64,000 nt of DNA. Origin: Nostocoides sp. Its GTDB lineage: Bacteria; Actinomycetota; Actinomycetes; Actinomycetales; Dermatophilaceae. The stretch lies in assembly GCA_016702415.1 (NCBI GenBank), contig JADJEA010000001.1, positions 1,097,001-1,161,000 on the forward strand, read 5' to 3'. Shown piece after piece: positions 1 to 9,211 of this stretch; within the stretch, counting starts at the first letter, position 1; each line of letters begins with the position of its first letter. Under the pieces are notes generated by a model that worked only from the letters and a program-made list of their open reading frames with translations, ran no database searches and was not told the DNA's origin. Both the position numbers and the translations under genes were made by a program.

Positions 1-962
1 ACCCGCAGACCTGGGGGACCGCCGATCTGCGCGAGGCCGTCGTCACGTGGTTCAGCGCCCGCCGGGGCGTGGACCGCGTCGATCCCGACTCCGTCCTGCC
101 GACGATCGGGTCCAAGGAACTCGTCGCATGGTTGCCCACCATGCTCGGCCTGGGTGCCGGGGATATCGTCGCCTTTCCGCGGGCGGCCTATCCGACATAT
201 GACGTGGGTGCCCGCCTCGCCGGTGCCACCCCGCTGGCCGTGGACTCCCTGACCGCGCTCGGCCCGCTGACCGCGGCGACGACGCCGAAGCTGTTGTGGC
301 TCAACAGCCCCGGCAATCCCACCGGCAAGGTGCTCGGCATCGAGCATCTCGCCAAGGTCGTGGAGTGGGCACGCCGACATGGGGTCATCGTCGCCAGCGA
401 CGAGTGCTATGCCGAACTCGACTGGCGTCCGCGCGATCCCGCGCACCGCGAGCCCCCGACGACGCCGTCGATCCTCGACCCGCGCGTGACCGGCGGGTCC
501 CACGAGGGGCTGCTGTGCGTCTATTCGCTCTCGAAGCAGTCCAATCTCGCCGGCTACCGTGCCGCCTTCGTCGCGGGCGATCCGGTCCTGGCCAGGCGCA
601 TGCTGGAGGTTCGTAAACACGCGGGGATGATGATGCCGTGGCCGGTCCAGCGGGCGATGATCGCCGCGTTGGCCGATGAGACCCACGTCCTGGCGCAGAG
701 GGCGAGGTATGCCGCGCGGCGCGCCACCCTGATGAGGGGGGTGTCGGCATACGGCCTGCGGATCGACGACTCGGAGGCGGGCCTCTATCTGTGGGCGAGC
801 GCGGACGAGGACTGCTGGACCACCATCGACCGGCTCGCGGGCCTCGGCATCCTCGCCGCGCCGGGGTCGTTCTATGGCGCCGCGGGGGCGCGGCACGTCC
901 GGATCGCGTTGACCGCGGGGGATGCGCAGATCGCGGAGGCGGCGGCGCGACTGGGCGCGTGA
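1..962 (+). CDS. dapC: N-succinyldiaminopimelate aminotransferase DapC, 3' part
   Basis: Fold-type I PLP-dependent aminotransferase that transfers an amino group from glutamate to N-succinyl-2-amino-6-ketopimelate in lysine/diaminopimelate synthesis. The reading frame is already open at the first base (codons from position 3 read PQTWGTADLREAVVTWF), so the gene starts upstream of the window; the GTG at 69 is internal. Visible family motifs are TIGSKELVAWLP, the SPGNPTG loop, SDECYAELDW with the cofactor-binding aspartate and tyrosine, and SLSKQSNLAGYR, whose lysine forms the Schiff base. The C-terminal domain is complete and ends at a TGA. Other diaminopimelate genes (dapD, dapE) follow 2-3 kb downstream. 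Family assignment is firm; the DapC subtype follows from the motif context and neighbours. Confidence 0.9.
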   Translation, partial: PQTWGTADLREAVVTWFSARRGVDRVDPDSVLPTIGSKELVAWLPTMLGLGAGDIVAFPRAAYPTYDVGARLAGATPLAVDSLTALGPLTAATTPKLLWLNSPGNPTGKVLGIEHLAKVVEWARRHGVIVASDECYAELDWRPRDPAHREPPTTPSILDPRVTGGSHEGLLCVYSLSKQSNLAGYRAAFVAGDPVLARRMLEVRKHAGMMMPWPVQRAMIAALADETHVLAQRARYAARRATLMRGVSAYGLRIDDSEAGLYLWASADEDCWTTIDRLAGLGILAAPGSFYGAAGARHVRIALTAGDAQIAEAAARLGA

Positions 963-1035
963 GCCCCTTGGTGGCCGTTGTCAAGGGCCGCGCAGATCAC
1001 GCCCGGTGGGGGGAGCGGCGAGCCGACCGCTGCGG

Positions 1036-1041
1036 TAGGTT
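1036..1041 (+). promoter_or_regulatory. -10 element of citrate synthase gene
   Basis: TAGGTT lies 6 bases before the ATG at 1048, so transcription would begin at or next to the start codon (leaderless mRNA). No good -35 element is visible. Confidence 0.5.
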
Positions 1042-1047
1042 CGCGCC

Positions 1048-2340
<1,293 letters not shown>

Positions 2341-2344
2341 GGCA

Positions 2345-2368
2345 CCGCCCACCCGCTGTGGGGGGCGG
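2345..2368. terminator. possible bidirectional hairpin between convergent genes
   Basis: CCGCCC at 2345-2350 pairs with GGGCGG at 2363-2368, extended inward by three more C-G pairs across a one-base bulge. It sits just after the citrate synthase stop and before the convergent gene ending at 2396. There is no T-run, as usual in actinobacteria. Confidence 0.35.
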
Positions 2369-2395
2369 AGGGGGGATCGGCATACCGACTGAGCG

Positions 2396-3298
2396 TCAGC
2401 GGCCGACGAGGACGACGGTGACGGTGGTCCCGGCGGTGGGGCCGTCGGTGCGGACCCAGTCGAGCGCGTCGCGGCCCCGGGCGCGCCGCCAGGAGCGGTC
2501 GGCGACATCGACCTGCGTGATCCCGAAGGTGTCGGCGCTCGCAACGAGCCACTCCGCGACGCCCCAGGCGGACTGCTCCCCGGAGGTGTGGATCGTCACG
2601 GTCCGGCCGTCATCGGCGGCGCTCCCGGTCTGACCGGTCTCGGTGAGCAGGGCCGCGGTCAAACGATCGGCCGCGACTCCAACCGGCGACTGATTAAGCC
2701 GGCAGCCGAGACCGCCCGGGGAGTGACCGGAGAGTGCCGAAGCGAGGACGCGGCCCTGACCCTCGTGGTCGGCATACGCCTCGGGGTATGCCGACCGCTG
2801 GACCTTCTGGGCGACGACCGTGATCTCCATCGTGGTGTACCCGTCGATCTTGACCAGGGCGTCGTAAAACGCGTTCGCGGCGTGGACGGGGTCGAGCACC
2901 TGCGCCTGCGTGCCCCATCCCTGCGACGGACGTTGTTGGAAGAGCCCGAGAGAGTCCCGGTCGCCATAGCGCAGGTTGCGCAGGTTCGACTCCTGGAGCG
3001 CCGTCGCCAGGGCGATCGTCGCGGCCCGGGCGGGCAGTCCTCGCTTCATCGCGATGCCGGTGATGGTCGCGGCATTGCGGGCCTGCTCCGGGGTGAAGGC
3101 GAATGACTGGCCCCCGGCGGTCGCCCGGCACGTCGCCCCGGTGTAGGCGCGAAAGGTGAACTGCCCCAACACGATCAGCGCTGTGACGAAGGCGACGAGG
3201 GCCGCGACGACAACGGCCCGGCGGACCCGATAGCGACGCTCGAGGCGGGGCGGTCGGCTGGCTGGCTTGGGTGGTCGGCTGGGCGGCCCGGCCGTCAT
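2396..3298 (-). CDS. membrane-anchored lysozyme-fold-like protein of unknown function
   Basis: A 300-residue protein with a short basic, proline-rich cytosolic start (PPSRPPKPASRPPRLERRYRVRR), one membrane segment at about residues 28-48 and an extracytoplasmic domain. The region ALQESNLRNLRYGDRDSLGLFQQRPSQGWGT resembles the active-site region of lytic-transglycosylase/lysozyme-like folds, with a glutamate in ALQESNLRN, but I cannot confirm catalytic activity. Homologues of this kind are common hypothetical proteins near dapD in actinobacteria. It begins 6 bases after the dapD stop in the same direction, so it is probably co-transcribed with dapD. A cell-wall role is inference. Confidence 0.75.
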   Translation of the reverse strand: MTAGPPSRPPKPASRPPRLERRYRVRRAVVVAALVAFVTALIVLGQFTFRAYTGATCRATAGGQSFAFTPEQARNAATITGIAMKRGLPARAATIALATALQESNLRNLRYGDRDSLGLFQQRPSQGWGTQAQVLDPVHAANAFYDALVKIDGYTTMEITVVAQKVQRSAYPEAYADHEGQGRVLASALSGHSPGGLGCRLNQSPVGVAADRLTAALLTETGQTGSAADDGRTVTIHTSGEQSAWGVAEWLVASADTFGITQVDVADRSWRRARGRDALDWVRTDGPTAGTTVTVVLVGR

Positions 3299-3304
3299 CG
3301 CGGG

Positions 3305-4240
3305 TCAGTCATTGGCGTGGAGAACCTCGTTGAGGTCGATGCCGCGGGTGCGCGGGCGCACCTCCACCCGGCCCGAGACCGAGTCGCGGAGGAAGAGGAG
3401 GTTGGACCCGCCGGAGAGGGCCCGCGCCTTGACGACCTGGCCGTCGGGCATGGTCACTTTGGTCCCCGCGGTGAGATAGAGCCCGGCCTCGACGACGCAG
3501 TCGTCCCCCAGGGCGATGCCGAGGCCGGACTCCGCGCCCAGCAGGCAGCGCTCGCCGACGCGCACACGCTCGGTCCCGCCGCCGGAGAGCGTGCCCATCG
3601 TCGAGGCCCCACCGCCGATGTCCGAGCCATCGCCGACGACGACGCCCTGGCTGATGCGGCCCTCGATCATCGAGGTGCCGAGAGTGCCTGCGTTGAAATT
3701 GACGAACCCCTCGTGCATGACTGTCGTCCCGCTCGCCAGGTGCGCGCCCAGGCGGACCCGGTCGGCGTCGCCGATGCGGATGCCGCTGGGCACCACGTAG
3801 TCCACCATCCGCGGGAACTTGTCCACGCCGTAGACCGCGACCGCTCCCCGGCGCCGCAGCCGGGCCCGGGTCAGCTCGAATCCCTCGACCGCGCACGGCC
3901 CCGCGCTCGTCCACACCACATTGGGAAGGACGCCGAAGATGCCGTCGAGGTTGAGGGAGTTGGGCGTGACGAGCCGGTGGCTGAGCAGGTGCAGCCGTAG
4001 ATAGGCGTCGCTGGTGTCGCCCGGGGGGGTGTCGAGGTCGATCCGGGTGAGCACGACCGTGACCGACACCCCCCGCTCGACGTCCGCGCCGACCAGGGCC
4101 GCCAACTCGGCCGGTTCGGTCAGCTCCTGCGGAGGCAGCCCGAGGGCGGGCGCGGGATACCAGGTGTCGAGCACCTGGCCGGCGTCGCTGGTGGTCGCGA
4201 GGCCGAAGCCCCAGGCCGGGCGGGAGGCTGCCGTGGTCAT
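3305..4240 (-). CDS. dapD: 2,3,4,5-tetrahydropyridine-2,6-dicarboxylate N-succinyltransferase
   Basis: Transfers succinyl from succinyl-CoA to tetrahydrodipicolinate, the step before DapC and DapE in the succinylase branch of lysine/diaminopimelate synthesis. The 311-residue product has the actinobacterial DapD length. The C-terminal half is a left-handed beta-helix built of hexapeptide repeats, seen in NFNAGTLGTSMIEGRISQGVVVGDGSDIGGGAS and GERCLLGAESGLGIALGDDC. I chose the ATG at 4240 (MTTAASRPAWGFGLATTS) instead of longer upstream readings because a TACCAT -10 element is 7 bases upstream of it and the extra N-terminal residues are low-complexity. It diverges from dapE across a short repeat-bearing spacer. 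Confidence 0.92.
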   Translation of the reverse strand: MTTAASRPAWGFGLATTSDAGQVLDTWYPAPALGLPPQELTEPAELAALVGADVERGVSVTVVLTRIDLDTPPGDTSDAYLRLHLLSHRLVTPNSLNLDGIFGVLPNVVWTSAGPCAVEGFELTRARLRRRGAVAVYGVDKFPRMVDYVVPSGIRIGDADRVRLGAHLASGTTVMHEGFVNFNAGTLGTSMIEGRISQGVVVGDGSDIGGGASTMGTLSGGGTERVRVGERCLLGAESGLGIALGDDCVVEAGLYLTAGTKVTMPDGQVVKARALSGGSNLLFLRDSVSGRVEVRPRTRGIDLNEVLHAND

Positions 4241-4247
4241 GGGCCCC

Positions 4248-4253
4248 ATGGTA
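4248..4253 (-). promoter_or_regulatory. -10 element of dapD
   Basis: Read on the minus strand this is TACCAT, 7 bases before the dapD ATG. It argues for a leaderless dapD message starting at 4240. Confidence 0.4.
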
Positions 4254-4317
4254 GGTGGGTCCGCCGACGGCCCCCCGATGCGCGTGCCTCCCGTCGGCCG
4301 TGTGGGTGCCCGCTGCC

Positions 4318-4359
4318 GTGCGCCCGCTGCCGTGCGCCCGCTGCCGTGCGCCCGCTGCC
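4318..4359. repeat. three perfect copies of a 14-bp tandem repeat between dapD and dapE
   Basis: GTGCGCCCGCTGCC is repeated at 4318-4331, 4332-4345 and 4346-4359, with degenerate copies on both sides (about 4302-4373). It sits in the divergent dapD/dapE spacer and may vary in copy number between strains. No coding function is likely; upstream in-frame readings of dapE through it are low-complexity. Confidence 0.8.
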
Positions 4360-4445
4360 GTGCGTCCTGCCGCTCATGCCAACCCCCGGGTATGCCGCGC
4401 GCCCCCGCGCCGCCCGGCGTTCGCCCCGCTGTCATATCCCGCCGT

Positions 4446-4451
4446 TATCGT
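4446..4451 (+). promoter_or_regulatory. -10 element of dapE
   Basis: TATCGT ends 7 bases before the ATG at 4459, which supports that start over the longer open frame beginning at 4255. Confidence 0.45.
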
Positions 4452-4458
4452 GGGCGCC

Positions 4459-5550
4459 ATGCCGCTGCCCTCTGCCCTCGACCTCACGCGCGATGTCGCC
4501 ACGCTCACCGCCGACATCTGCGATATCGCGTCGGTGAGTCTGGATGAGGCGAGGCTGGCCGACGCCATCGAGACCGCGCTCTCCGGACTGCCGCACCTGA
4601 GCCTCACCCGGCTCGGCAACACCCTCGTCGCCCGCACCGACCTCGGGGCGGCCGAGCGTGTCTTCATCGCCGGCCATATCGACACCGTCCCGATCACCGT
4701 CGACCCGCCCAATGTGCCGACGGTGCGCGAGCCGACGCCCGACGGGGAGGTCCTGCGCGGTCGGGGGACGGTCGATATGAAGGGCGGCTGCGCGGTGATG
4801 CTGCGGCTCGCGCATGAGGTCCGCGCCCCGAGCCGGGATGTCACGTACGTCTTCTACGAGGCCGAGGAGATCGACAGCAGGTTCAACGGGCTCGGGATCG
4901 TCGAGCGGGAGCGGCCCGACCTGATCACCGATGCCGATTTCGCCGTTCTCATGGAACCGACCGATGCCGCCGTCGAGGGTGGCTGCAAGGGCACCCTGCG
5001 GGCCGAGGTGACCACCAAAGGCATCGCCGCCCACTCGGCCCGTCCGTGGAAGGGACACAATGCGATCCACGACGCGGCCGGGGTGTTGGCCAGGCTCGCG
5101 GCATACCGGCCCCAAACGCGCGAGGTCGACGGACTGGAGTTTCCCGAGGCGCTCAACGCCGTTCTCATCAGCGGTGGCACCGCCACCAATGTCATCCCCG
5201 ACCGGTGCGTGGTCACCGTCAACTATCGCTATGCCCCCTCGGTGTCGGCGGAGGAGGCGGAGGCGCATGTGCGGCAGGTCTTCGCCGGCTTCGACGTGAC
5301 CGTCGTCGACAACGCGGCCGGTGCGCGACCCGGTCTGACCCTCCCGGCAGCGCAGGCCTTCGTGGCCGCGCTCGGCGTTCCGGTGACGGCAAAGCAGGGG
5401 TGGACCGATGTCGCGCGGTTCTCCGCGATGGGCGTCCCGGCGGTCAATTTCGGGCCGGGCGATCCCAATCTCGCGCACATGGACGACGAGCGCTGCCCGG
5501 TCGAGCAGTACTCCCGGTGCGAGGAGGCGATGCTGCGATGGCTTCGGTGA
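4459..5550 (+). CDS. dapE: succinyl-diaminopimelate desuccinylase
   Basis: Zinc-dependent M20-family amidohydrolase that removes succinate from N-succinyl-LL-diaminopimelate. The 363-residue product has the family's metal and catalytic motifs in order: FIAGHIDTVP (His ligand), GRGTVDMKGGCAVML (bridging Asp), YEAEEID (general-base Glu and metal Glu), LMEPTDAAVEGGCKG, and the C-terminal NFGPGDPNLAHMDDE with the last His ligand. The ATG at 4459 follows a TATCGT element by 7 bases; the open frame extends upstream to 4255 but only through tandem repeats. Its last 13 bases overlap the start of the next gene, so the two are translationally linked. With dapC and dapD this gives most of the succinylase branch. 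Confidence 0.92.
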   Translation: MPLPSALDLTRDVATLTADICDIASVSLDEARLADAIETALSGLPHLSLTRLGNTLVARTDLGAAERVFIAGHIDTVPITVDPPNVPTVREPTPDGEVLRGRGTVDMKGGCAVMLRLAHEVRAPSRDVTYVFYEAEEIDSRFNGLGIVERERPDLITDADFAVLMEPTDAAVEGGCKGTLRAEVTTKGIAAHSARPWKGHNAIHDAAGVLARLAAYRPQTREVDGLEFPEALNAVLISGGTATNVIPDRCVVTVNYRYAPSVSAEEAEAHVRQVFAGFDVTVVDNAAGARPGLTLPAAQAFVAALGVPVTAKQGWTDVARFSAMGVPAVNFGPGDPNLAHMDDERCPVEQYSRCEEAMLRWLR

Positions 5551-6317
5551 GACCGGCCTCGCCCGAAAACGTCTATCACCGCGGGCCGGTGACCCTGCGC
5601 CGCTCGCAGGTGCCGGCCAGCACCACCGATCAGCGTCTCCTCGACGGGCGCGGACCGAGCGACTGGGTGCACACCGATCCCTGGCGGGTCCTGCGCATCC
5701 AGAGTGAGTTCGTCGAGGGCTTCGGGGGACTGGCCGAGGTCGGCCCGGCGATCTCCGTCTTCGGATCGGCCCGCACGGCGCGGGGGAGCGCGGCATACGA
5801 CCTGGGGGTGGAGGTCGGCGCGGCGATCGCCCGGGAGGGGTATGCCGTGATCACCGGCGGCGGGCCGGGTCTGATGGAGGCGGCCAACAAGGGCGCCCTC
5901 GGCGAGGGCGGGACCTCGATCGGGCTCGGCATCGAGTTGCCCTTCGAGGCCGGCCTCAACGAATACGTCGACCTCGGCGTCAACTTCCGCTACTTCTTCG
6001 TCCGCAAGACGATGTTCGTCAAGTATGCCGAGGGGTTCATCGTCCTTCCGGGCGGGTTCGGGACCCTCGATGAGTTGTTCGAGGCGGTGACCCTGGTCCA
6101 GACCCAGAAGGTCACCTCGTTCCCGATCGTCCTCCTGGGCAGCGACTATTGGGGGGGCCTGCTGGAGTGGCTGCGAACGACCGCGCTCGCCGCGGGGACG
6201 GTCAATGCCGGTGACCTCGCCCTGCTCCACCTGACCGACGATCCGCACGAGGCGGTCCGGATCATCGTCGAGACGGACCGGCAGCTGGGCCGCCAGACCC
6301 CGGGGGGTGAGCGATGA
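5538..6317 (+). CDS. LOG-family (TIGR00730) Rossmann-fold nucleotide phosphoribohydrolase-like protein
   Basis: Member of the LOG / former 'lysine decarboxylase-like' family; characterised members hydrolyse cytokinin riboside 5'-monophosphates or other nucleotide monophosphates. The 259-residue protein contains the diagnostic PGGFGTLDELFE motif (about residue 178), VFGSARTA near the start of the nucleotide-binding fold and GGGPGLMEAANKGA. It begins inside the last codons of dapE (ATG at 5538, 13-base overlap) and overlaps the next gene by 4 bases, so it is part of a tight operon. Its position after dapE matches other actinobacteria. The physiological substrate here is unknown. Confidence 0.88.
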   Translation: MASVRPASPENVYHRGPVTLRRSQVPASTTDQRLLDGRGPSDWVHTDPWRVLRIQSEFVEGFGGLAEVGPAISVFGSARTARGSAAYDLGVEVGAAIAREGYAVITGGGPGLMEAANKGALGEGGTSIGLGIELPFEAGLNEYVDLGVNFRYFFVRKTMFVKYAEGFIVLPGGFGTLDELFEAVTLVQTQKVTSFPIVLLGSDYWGGLLEWLRTTALAAGTVNAGDLALLHLTDDPHEAVRIIVETDRQLGRQTPGGER

Positions 6318-6739
6318 TCTGGGTGCTCTTTCTCTGCGTCGCGGCCGTCGTGGCCGCCTATGGCGCAGCGCTGCTGCTGGGGCGCGTGACGTACGACCCG
6401 ATGCCGCCGCCCACCCACACCCGGCCGCTGGTCATCCTCCCCGAGCGCCCGAAGGCCGCCGATCTCGACGACCTCCATTTCGACACGGCCTTCCGCGGCT
6501 ACCGCATGGATCAGGTGGACGAGGTGCTCGACCAGCTGCAGGCACGGCTGGCGGCCTACGAGGAGTGGTTCGCGCATCGCGCCGGCCATGACGGACAGGC
6601 CCATGCCGGGGCCCTCCGAGCGCCGGGTGCTTCGGCCGACACCGCCGTCGTCATCGAGGGGGTCACCGGGGCGCCCGGCCAGTCCGGTTCGCCAGCGATT
6701 CCTCCGTCGGCCGGCGACCCCCGCACCGAGGGCCGGTGA
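6314..6739 (+). CDS. small DivIVA-domain membrane protein
   Basis: A 141-residue protein with an N-terminal membrane helix (MIWVLFLCVAAVVAAYGAAL) and, at about residues 55-78, the DivIVA-like segment FDTAFRGYRMDQVDEVLDQL followed by a short helix. Actinobacterial DivIVA-domain proteins usually organise polar growth or cell-wall synthesis by coiled-coil assembly; this one is too short for a full Wag31-type coiled coil and its tail is disordered and Ala/Gly/Pro-rich. It overlaps the preceding gene by 4 bases and the following gene by 4 bases. A structural role in envelope growth is inference. Confidence 0.75.
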   Translation: MIWVLFLCVAAVVAAYGAALLLGRVTYDPMPPPTHTRPLVILPERPKAADLDDLHFDTAFRGYRMDQVDEVLDQLQARLAAYEEWFAHRAGHDGQAHAGALRAPGASADTAVVIEGVTGAPGQSGSPAIPPSAGDPRTEGR

Positions 6740-7185
6740 CCGCCTTCACGGTCACGCGCACGGTCGCCGCCCCCGTCGACGTCACGTGGGCGCGCGTGAG
6801 CGCTTTCGCCGACCACGGGGAAGCGATCCCGCTCACCCGGATGCGTCTGGACCCGGGTGAGCCCACCGTGGGGTGGGAGTTCACCGGCCGCACCGGTGTC
6901 GGCCCGGTCGAAATCGCCGACACGATGATCGTCACCGCCTTCGACCCACCGCCGCCGGGCGGGGCCGGCCGGTTCCGGATCGTCAAGATCGGGCGGTGGC
7001 TGCGCGGGTGGGCCGAGGTCGTCGTCGAACCGACGGATTCGGGCGGTTCGCGGGTGCACTGGACCGAGGACCTCGGGCCGCGGATCGACCCTTTTCCCCG
7101 TTTGTCCGGACGGGTGTCGGCGTGGGCCGGCCAGCGGTTGTTCGCCCACACGCTCGACCGCCTGCTCCTCCCGCGCGGCGAGTGA
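6736..7185 (+). CDS. SRPBCC-family protein
   Basis: A 149-residue START/Bet v1-like (SRPBCC) domain protein, a fold with a deep pocket for hydrophobic ligands. The pattern TVTRTVAAPVDVTWARVSAFADHGEAIP at the N-terminus, the central beta strands and the long C-terminal helix (LSGRVSAWAGQRLFAHTLDRLL) fit the family. No catalytic residue can be named. The GTG start at 6736 overlaps the preceding stop by 4 bases (GTGA), so it is the last member of the dapE-led operon or is followed closely by the membrane protein 26 bases downstream. Ligand unknown. Confidence 0.75.
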   Translation: MTAFTVTRTVAAPVDVTWARVSAFADHGEAIPLTRMRLDPGEPTVGWEFTGRTGVGPVEIADTMIVTAFDPPPPGGAGRFRIVKIGRWLRGWAEVVVEPTDSGGSRVHWTEDLGPRIDPFPRLSGRVSAWAGQRLFAHTLDRLLLPRGE

Positions 7186-7210
7186 GGGGCCCGGCGGGTC
7201 CACGGGCCTG

Positions 7211-8587
7211 GTGAGAGCATCGTCACGATCCCGTCGGCGCACCCGGATGCGATTGGCCCAGGCGCCCCGCGCGGACGAAGATCAAGGGGTGGTCGCGCGC
7301 GCGGAGGAGGAGACGCCGGGGGCGGTCGTCAGCGGAATCCGGACCAGTGCGGCGCGCGATGCGCTCGTCGCCAGGGCCCTTGCGCACCCGGTCCGGACCG
7401 TCCTGATCGCGTATGCCGTCAGCCGCCTCCTGGCGGTCGCGGCGATGTGGGTGGCGGCGACCTGGTTCCAGACCCCCGCCGGGGTGGGCCACCTCCACCC
7501 CGGGGTCGGCGACATCCTCCGGCTCTGGGACGCCCGGTGGTATCACCGGATCGTCTACTCCGGCTATCCGCTGCCATTGCCGGTGGACGGGGACACCGGG
7601 GCGATCACTTACAGCGCGTGGGCGTTCTTTCCGCTGTTCCCGATGTTGGTCAAGCTCCTGGTGGCCCTCGGCGTCGATTTCACCGTGGCCGCGGTCGCGC
7701 TCAACCTCGTGCTCGGCGCCATCGGGACGGTCCTGGTCTGGCTCATCAGCCGGATGGCCGCGCACGCCGCCCCGCAGGCGCACCGTGACCGGCTCGCGCT
7801 CGTCGCCACCTGCCTGTGGTGCCTCTACCCGGCGACCGGGATCCTCGTCATGCCCTACAGCGAGGCCCTCGCCCTCGTCCTGACCGCCGGATCGATCCTC
7901 CTCGTCATGCGCCGGCGCTATCTCGGCGCCGCCGGAGTCGTTGTCCTGCTCGGGTTCACCCGGGCAGTTGTCCCCGCTGTGGGCGTTGTCGTCCTGGTCC
8001 ACCTCGTGGCCCGCCTGCGCGAGGAGTCGCGCTCGTGGCGCACGGCCTTCGCGGGGGAGCGCGCCCGCCTCGCCACCCTCGCCGCCGCGGTCGCCGGCTC
8101 GGCCTTTTCCTGGCCAGCCACCGTCGGCCTGGCCACCGGTCGGGCCACCGCCTTCTACGACGTGCAGGCCGTCTGGGGTCAACGCCCGCAGGAGGGCCCG
8201 TTCGTCCAGTGGATCGCCTGGGCGTGGGGCTTGCACGGGCTCTTCGGCGTGCTCCTCCTGGCGGGATGCCTGACCGCCTACGTGATCCTCGTCGCCGGCC
8301 GGCACGGCCGGTGGCTGCCGATGGAAGTACGCGCATGGGCCTACGCCTACCCCCTCTATCTCTTCGCGGTCGTGCGCCCGATCACGAGCATGTGGCGCTT
8401 TCTCGTCCTCGATTTCCCACTCGCCGCCCTGGTGGCCAGCGTCGCCATGCGGACCTCCAGCGGTGGCCGGATCGTCCCGCACTGGCGCCGCCGGGTCGCC
8501 CTGGTCGTCCTTCCGCTGATCCTCGGGATGTTCTGGTGGACCGCCACTCTGTTGACCTATGTCCCTTGGGGAGCGTCCCCGCCGTGA
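7211..8587 (+). CDS. PIG-V-like polytopic membrane mannosyltransferase homologue
   Basis: A 458-residue protein with about eight to ten hydrophobic segments. The luminal-type motif LWDARWYHRIVYSGYP (about residue 105) is characteristic of GT-C glycosyltransferases related to GPI mannosyltransferase 2 (PIG-V), which use polyprenyl-phosphate sugars; the aspartate in LWDARWY is the expected catalytic-base region. The start is uncertain: GTG 7211 gives a 60-residue basic, hydrophilic N-terminus, and ATG 7247 is an alternative. It follows the SRPBCC gene by 26 bases. The likely role is in glycolipid or cell-wall glycan assembly, but donor and acceptor cannot be read from sequence. Confidence 0.7.
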   Translation: MRASSRSRRRTRMRLAQAPRADEDQGVVARAEEETPGAVVSGIRTSAARDALVARALAHPVRTVLIAYAVSRLLAVAAMWVAATWFQTPAGVGHLHPGVGDILRLWDARWYHRIVYSGYPLPLPVDGDTGAITYSAWAFFPLFPMLVKLLVALGVDFTVAAVALNLVLGAIGTVLVWLISRMAAHAAPQAHRDRLALVATCLWCLYPATGILVMPYSEALALVLTAGSILLVMRRRYLGAAGVVVLLGFTRAVVPAVGVVVLVHLVARLREESRSWRTAFAGERARLATLAAAVAGSAFSWPATVGLATGRATAFYDVQAVWGQRPQEGPFVQWIAWAWGLHGLFGVLLLAGCLTAYVILVAGRHGRWLPMEVRAWAYAYPLYLFAVVRPITSMWRFLVLDFPLAALVASVAMRTSSGGRIVPHWRRRVALVVLPLILGMFWWTATLLTYVPWGASPP

Positions 8588-8732
8588 GTTTGGACGCGAC
8601 AAAGCCCGGGCCGCGATTTCGCGAACCCGCCCGCGGCGAGAGATAATGGCGGTCAGCGATGGGGCGCATGGTCCTCGTCTGAGGTGAGGTCACGCGGCGG
8701 CGAATGCCTCGCGCGACAAGGAAGGAAGGCCC

Positions 8733-8906
8733 ATGGCGGCGATGAAGCCCAGGACCGGCGACGGTCCGCTCGAAGTCACGAAGGAAGGCCGCGGCATCGT
8801 GCTGCGCATGCCGCTCGAAGGCGGTGGCCGGCTCGTCGTGGAGATGACCCCCGATGAGGTGCGTGCGCTCGGCGAGGCCATCGACAACTGCGAGGGCCTG
8901 CGCTGA
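8733..8906 (+). CDS. DUF3117 small conserved actinobacterial protein
   Basis: A 57-residue protein, MAAMKPRTGDGPLEVTKE onward, ending AIDNCEGLR. DUF3117 proteins of this size are near-universal in actinobacteria (Rv1211 in M. tuberculosis), and their function is unknown. The start is clear: a strong purine-rich ribosome binding site (AAGGAAGG, about 8719-8729) precedes the ATG. A GATAAT hexamer at 8642-8647 could be its -10 element with a leader of about 80 bases. A strong hairpin follows the stop. Unlike most genes here it has a classical leadered start, which suggests high expression. Confidence 0.9.
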   Translation: MAAMKPRTGDGPLEVTKEGRGIVLRMPLEGGGRLVVEMTPDEVRALGEAIDNCEGLR

Positions 8907-8924
8907 GCGGTCGACCGCATCCCC

Positions 8925-8965
8925 ACCGAAGGTGCCTCGGGGCCAACGCCCCAGGCGCCTTCGGT
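8925..8965 (+). terminator. strong intrinsic-type hairpin after the DUF3117 gene
   Basis: ACCGAAGGTGCC... and ...GGCGCCTTCGGT form a stem of about 17 pairs around the tetraloop-like CAAC, with one G-T pair and one bulged base, 18 bases after the stop codon and followed by GTTCT. It separates this gene from the pepA promoter. Confidence 0.7.
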
Positions 8966-8978
8966 GTTCTCCGGCGGG

Positions 8979-8984
8979 TATGGT
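8979..8984 (+). promoter_or_regulatory. -10 element upstream of the displaced pepA 5' end
   Basis: TATGGT lies 6 bases before the GTG at 8991. It supports 8991 as the original pepA start although that codon is in a different frame from the bulk of the gene. Confidence 0.45.
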
Positions 8985-8990
8985 GCTGCG

Positions 8991-9211
8991 GTGCTTCGTG
9001 AGTTGCGCCCACCGATGCCCGAGGTCGCCTGCGCCGCCGACGGTGAGGTCCTCGCGGCCATGGGGGCCGCTGCCGGACGCGGCGAGGAAGGGCCCGGGGG
9101 CAGGTCGGCGCGGAGGAGGTCACGGCATACATCTGCCTGATCCAGGGGGGCAAGCATCCCTGGGATGAGGACGCACAGGCCCGAGCGGCCGACCTCGGGC
9201 TTCCCGTTTCG
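8991..9211 (+). other. 5' end of pepA, out of frame with the rest (single-base deletion)
   Basis: From GTG 8991 the frame reads VLRELRPPMPEVACAADGEVLAAMGAAAGRGEEGPG. If one G is restored in the G5 run at 9096-9100 it continues as GQVGAEEVTAYICLIQGGKHPWDEDAQARAADLGLPVS and joins the main aminopeptidase frame. The total length (8991-10525 plus one base) is then divisible by three. No usable start codon exists in the main frame between the stop at 9044 and ATG 9212. Confidence 0.75.

Noticed and set aside
4255..4458. Longer N-terminus for dapE
   Set aside because: The extra 68 codons run through 14-bp tandem repeats and low-complexity sequence, and a -10 element lies just before ATG 4459.
9096..9100. 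Programmed -1 frameshift in pepA
   Set aside because: Five other genes show the same kind of single-base homopolymer break, aminopeptidases are not known to use frameshifting, and I see no slippery heptamer with a downstream stem. A sequence error is simpler.
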